From the NCBI RefSeq assembly GCF_011059185.1, contig NZ_JAALFE010000004.1, forward strand, positions 186,001 to 250,000: 64,000 nucleotides of DNA. Reading direction: 5' to 3'. The stretch comes from Paragemmobacter kunshanensis (GTDB taxonomy: Bacteria; Pseudomonadota; Alphaproteobacteria; Rhodobacterales; Rhodobacteraceae). The notes beneath the pieces were generated by a model, which had not been told where the DNA came from, searched no databases, and was given only the letters and a program-made list of their open reading frames with translations. Below, piece after piece: positions 61,310 to 64,000 of the stretch (its first letter is position 1; each line of letters opens with the position of its first letter). A program made the position numbers and the translations under genes.

Positions 61310-64000
61310 TGCCCCAGCCTTTCCAGCAGCGCCGGCACATGCACCTGATCCGACTTATAATTCCCCGTCAGCACATGCATGATCAGGTTGATCCCGAAAC
61401 GGTTCGCCATCTCGCGCTGGCGTTCCCCGGCAAAGCCGCGCCCGACCGGGAACATCGGCACCCCCATCGCATCCACCGCCCAGGCGGCGGCCCAGTCATT
61501 GCCGCCGATCACCACCGGCGTCACCCCGTCATTCAGGTTGCGAAACGGCATCCCCTCCACCTGCTCGGCATCGGGCGGCGCGGCCTCCACCCAGACCGGC
61601 GCGCCGCCGAAACGGCCCGGAAAATCCTGCAACAGATAGAAGGTCCGCGTCAGCACATGGTCCAGCGGCACCTGCTCCAGCGGCGGAATGTTCAGCCCCG
61701 CCGCGATCCGCTGCAGATGCTGCGCCTCGGGCGTGCTGCCCCCCGCGCGGGCCACATCGCTGTCGCGCGTGTCGAACAGGATCATCCCGCCCGTCCGCAG
61801 ATAATCGTTCAGCTTGCGATAGGCATTGGCCGAAGGCAGCGTCTGCCCCGCCGTCACCGGCCAGTAGAGAAAGGGAAAGAACGCCAGTTCATCCCGCTCG
61901 ATATCCACGCCGATGGGCGCCTCCGGCTCGATCGAGGTGCGCTCCCACAGCCGCTCGCCCAGACCGCGCAGCCCCGCCTCGGCCACCTCGTCCACCCGCG
62001 CATCCCCCGTCAGGACATGGCCCAGCACCACCGCCGTCGTCGCCTCCAGCGCCAGCGCCTCCTCTGCCGGATCCGCAGCCCCGGCCTCGCTCTGCGCCCG
62101 CACTTCGGGCGCGGCACCGCCCAGCGCCAGCACCGCCACCGCCAGAACCGCCACCCCGCGCCGCAGCCCCGACAGCCGCCCCGAAAGCCAGAGCGCCGCC
62201 AGAATGTCGATCATCAGCGCCGCCAGCGCCACCGACAGGACCCACCCCTTCAACAGCTGCTCCTGCGCCACATCCAGCCCCTCGACCGGCGTCCCCGCAG
62301 GCCAGCTTGCCGCCTCCAGCACCGTCTCCGCCCCCACCGCGTTCAGCGCGACACGCCGATCCGCCCCGGCATAAAGCCCTGGCGGCAGGGCAGGCCCCGG
62401 CCCCCCGGTCATGCCCGCCGCCAGCGCCGCCCCTTCGACACCGGCCATCTCGCCCGCCTCGCGCGCCGCGCCATAGGCATCCAGCAGCACCTCCGGCACC
62501 CAGACCTGCCCCGCCAGATCCTCGGCCCCCGGCAGGGCGGGCCGTGTCGACACGGCCAGCCGCTCCAGCATCTGCACGAACAACCCCGACAGGGGCAGCG
62601 TCGACCATTCCGCATTGGCGGTCACATGGACAAGCACCACCTGCCCCTGCCCCACTTCCTTGCGCGTCACCAGGGGCGTGCCATCCTCCAGCGCGGCAAT
62701 CGTCCGCGCGGCCAGCTCCGGATCGGGCTGCGCCAGGACCTGCGCCGTCACCTGCACCTCGTCCGGCACCGGCAGCCCATGGAAGGGCGACCCTTCGGCA
62801 AAGGGGGCCAGCGTCTTGGGCTCGCCCCAGCTCATCGCCCCGCCCACCGTCCGCCCGCCTTCGCGCAGGCGCACCGGCATCAGCGGGTCTTCCGACAGGC
62901 GCGACACGTCCGACGCCGCCAGCAAAGGCCCGGCAAAGCGCAAAAGCAGCCCGCCCCCATCCAGCCAGCCCAGCACCGCATCCTGTTCCTCCTGCGTCAG
63001 CGCTGGCACATCGGCCAGCACGATCACATCCGGGTTCGCCAGCAGCACATCCGTCAGCGACCCGTCGATCAGATCCGCCACCGGCTCCAGCGCCTGCCGC
63101 AGGTAATGCGTGGGCGACAGCAGTTGCAGCCCCTCGGCATTGTCGGCCCGCCCGCCGATCAGCGCCACCTTGCGCCGCTTCAGGCTGTCATCCGTCAGGC
63201 TCACCGCCCCGGCCGACCGCTGGCCCACGATCTCGAACCGGGTGATCCGGTTGCGCAGTTCCGGCGGCAGCGCCAGCGCCACCTCGCCCCGCGCATCGCC
63301 CGCCGCAAAGGCCAGCGTCACCCGCGCCAGTTCCCGCTCGATCCCCGCCGGATCCGGCCCGCGCGCCACAACCTCCACCTCCAGCGGCCCCGCCACCGGC
63401 AGGCGGCTTGCCGCGATCTGCACCGCCCCATCGGCAAATCCCGCCGGATGCAGCGCCAGCACCGGGCGCGGGCTCTGGAAGACGGTCACATCCCCGGCCC
63501 GGTCCAGCGCGGCGAAAAGATCGCCCCGCCCTGCCCGGTCCAGCCCATCCGAAAGCCAGAAGGTATCAAACCCCTCATCCGGCAGAACCGCCGCCCAGGC
63601 CGCCAGGTCGCCCGGCAACCAGGCCTGCGGCTCCATCGCCGCCAGCCGCCCGGCCCAGGCATCCGCCGCCTGAAACACCACCGCTTCCGGCGCATCGGTC
63701 AGCCGCAGCACCGCCACCGCCCGCCCGTCGCGCCCCGCCTCTTCCACCAGCGCGCCCGCCCGCTCGATCCGCCGCCCCCAGTCGCGCGCATCGGCCCAGC
63801 CGCCATCCAGCACCACCAGCAGCGGCCCCGTCCCCGGCCCCCGCTCGCGCGGGTTCAGGATCGGCCCGGCAAAGGCGATGATCGCCGCCGCGATCGCCAC
63901 CATGCGCAGCAAAAGCAGCCACCAGGGCGTGCGATCCGTCTCGTTATCCTCGTCCTGCAGGCCCAGCAGCAGCGCCACCCCCGGAAACCGCCGCCGGATC
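61306..64000 (-). CDS. DUF4159 / BatA-like membrane protein, 5' end outside the window
   Basis: At least 898 residues are present; the reading frame continues open to the window edge and starts beyond it. The first visible part, RRRFPGVALLLGLQDEDNETDRTPWW, is the usual BatA (aerotolerance) N-terminal region between two membrane spans. A second span follows near AIAAAIIAFAGPIL. A long periplasmic part precedes spans near LSVALAALMIDILAALWL. The last 220 residues form a DUF4159 domain (DELAFFPFLYWPV, GGMILFDTRDSD, GKWxx-type end HVLTGNYKSDQVHVPALL). It overlaps the next gene by four bases. Confidence 0.85.
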   Translation of the reverse strand, partial: IRRRFPGVALLLGLQDEDNETDRTPWWLLLLRMVAIAAAIIAFAGPILNPRERGPGTGPLLVVLDGGWADARDWGRRIERAGALVEEAGRDGRAVAVLRLTDAPEAVVFQAADAWAGRLAAMEPQAWLPGDLAAWAAVLPDEGFDTFWLSDGLDRAGRGDLFAALDRAGDVTVFQSPRPVLALHPAGFADGAVQIAASRLPVAGPLEVEVVARGPDPAGIERELARVTLAFAAGDARGEVALALPPELRNRITRFEIVGQRSAGAVSLTDDSLKRRKVALIGGRADNAEGLQLLSPTHYLRQALEPVADLIDGSLTDVLLANPDVIVLADVPALTQEEQDAVLGWLDGGGLLLRFAGPLLAASDVSRLSEDPLMPVRLREGGRTVGGAMSWGEPKTLAPFAEGSPFHGLPVPDEVQVTAQVLAQPDPELAARTIAALEDGTPLVTRKEVGQGQVVLVHVTANAEWSTLPLSGLFVQMLERLAVSTRPALPGAEDLAGQVWVPEVLLDAYGAAREAGEMAGVEGAALAAGMTGGPGPALPPGLYAGADRRVALNAVGAETVLEAASWPAGTPVEGLDVAQEQLLKGWVLSVALAALMIDILAALWLSGRLSGLRRGVAVLAVAVLALGGAAPEVRAQSEAGAADPAEEALALEATTAVVLGHVLTGDARVDEVAEAGLRGLGERLWERTSIEPEAPIGVDIERDELAFFPFLYWPVTAGQTLPSANAYRKLNDYLRTGGMILFDTRDSDVARAGGSTPEAQHLQRIAAGLNIPPLEQVPLDHVLTRTFYLLQDFPGRFGGAPVWVEAAPPDAEQVEGMPFRNLNDGVTPVVIGGNDWAAAWAVDAMGVPMFPVGRGFAGERQREMANRFGINLIMHVLTGNYKSDQVHVPALLERLGQ

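Overview
The window is a high-GC chromosomal segment of an alphaproteobacterium, most likely a member of the Rhodobacterales (Rhodobacteraceae/Paracoccaceae). The placement rests on base composition, codon use and gene content: an FrcBCA-type fructose importer with a ROK regulator, a group-2 Mrp antiporter with a fused A subunit, a two-domain ALDH16, pyrB beside a dihydroorotase-like gene lacking its metal ligands, and a DUF4159 / glutamine-amidotransferase-like membrane protein pair. This is inference; no rRNA or other marker was seen. No phage, insertion sequence, CRISPR array, tRNA or rRNA was found.

Region 1 (1-14.3 kb) is a catabolic accessory block. A minus-strand P450 / glutamine-synthetase-like / probable ferredoxin operon diverges from a class I glutamine amidotransferase. 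Next comes a minus-strand run iclR, class III transaminase, HDAC-like amidohydrolase, metallo-beta-lactamase-fold hydrolase, gntR. This diverges from a plus-strand operon of a tripartite tricarboxylate transporter (tctC-B-A), an aldehyde dehydrogenase and a UPF0261 (Tm-1-like) protein. Together they look like import, deacylation, transamination and oxidation of a nitrogenous carboxylate. The substrate is unknown and this is the best candidate for an undescribed pathway.

Region 2 (14.3-18.7 kb) holds a fructose-type ABC importer (frcB-C-A, minus) and a divergent ROK regulator. Region 3 (18.9-24.8 kb) is a complete group-2 Mrp cation/proton antiporter operon. Region 4 (24.9-28.3 kb) is deoC followed by an ALDH16-type aldehyde dehydrogenase, ending in a dense array of four perfect palindromes.

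Region 5 (28.3-39.7 kb) has yqgE/algH, a DsbD-N-like protein, an RND efflux pair, moaB, a uracil-DNA glycosylase, and the operon pyrB - two small membrane proteins - non-catalytic dihydroorotase - plsY. Region 6 (39.7-47.1 kb) has an AT-richer small membrane gene, gshA, rsmE with a small partner, ubiA, and an OmpA-family protein with two tandem OmpA domains.

Region 7 (47.2-54.2 kb) has a KynB-like hydrolase, gabD with a translationally coupled 28-residue lipoprotein, a TetR regulator with palindromic operators, a peptidoglycan-binding protein, and two paralogous secreted trypsin-like proteases flanking an hsp20. The hsp20 leader carries a sigma-32-like promoter and a ROSE-type RNA thermometer motif. 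Region 8 (54.2-64 kb) is the glycolate oxidase operon glcD-E-(membrane protein)-F, a DUF599 protein, and two large membrane proteins, one running off the end. Long antisense open frames over most genes are GC-bias shadows and were left out.
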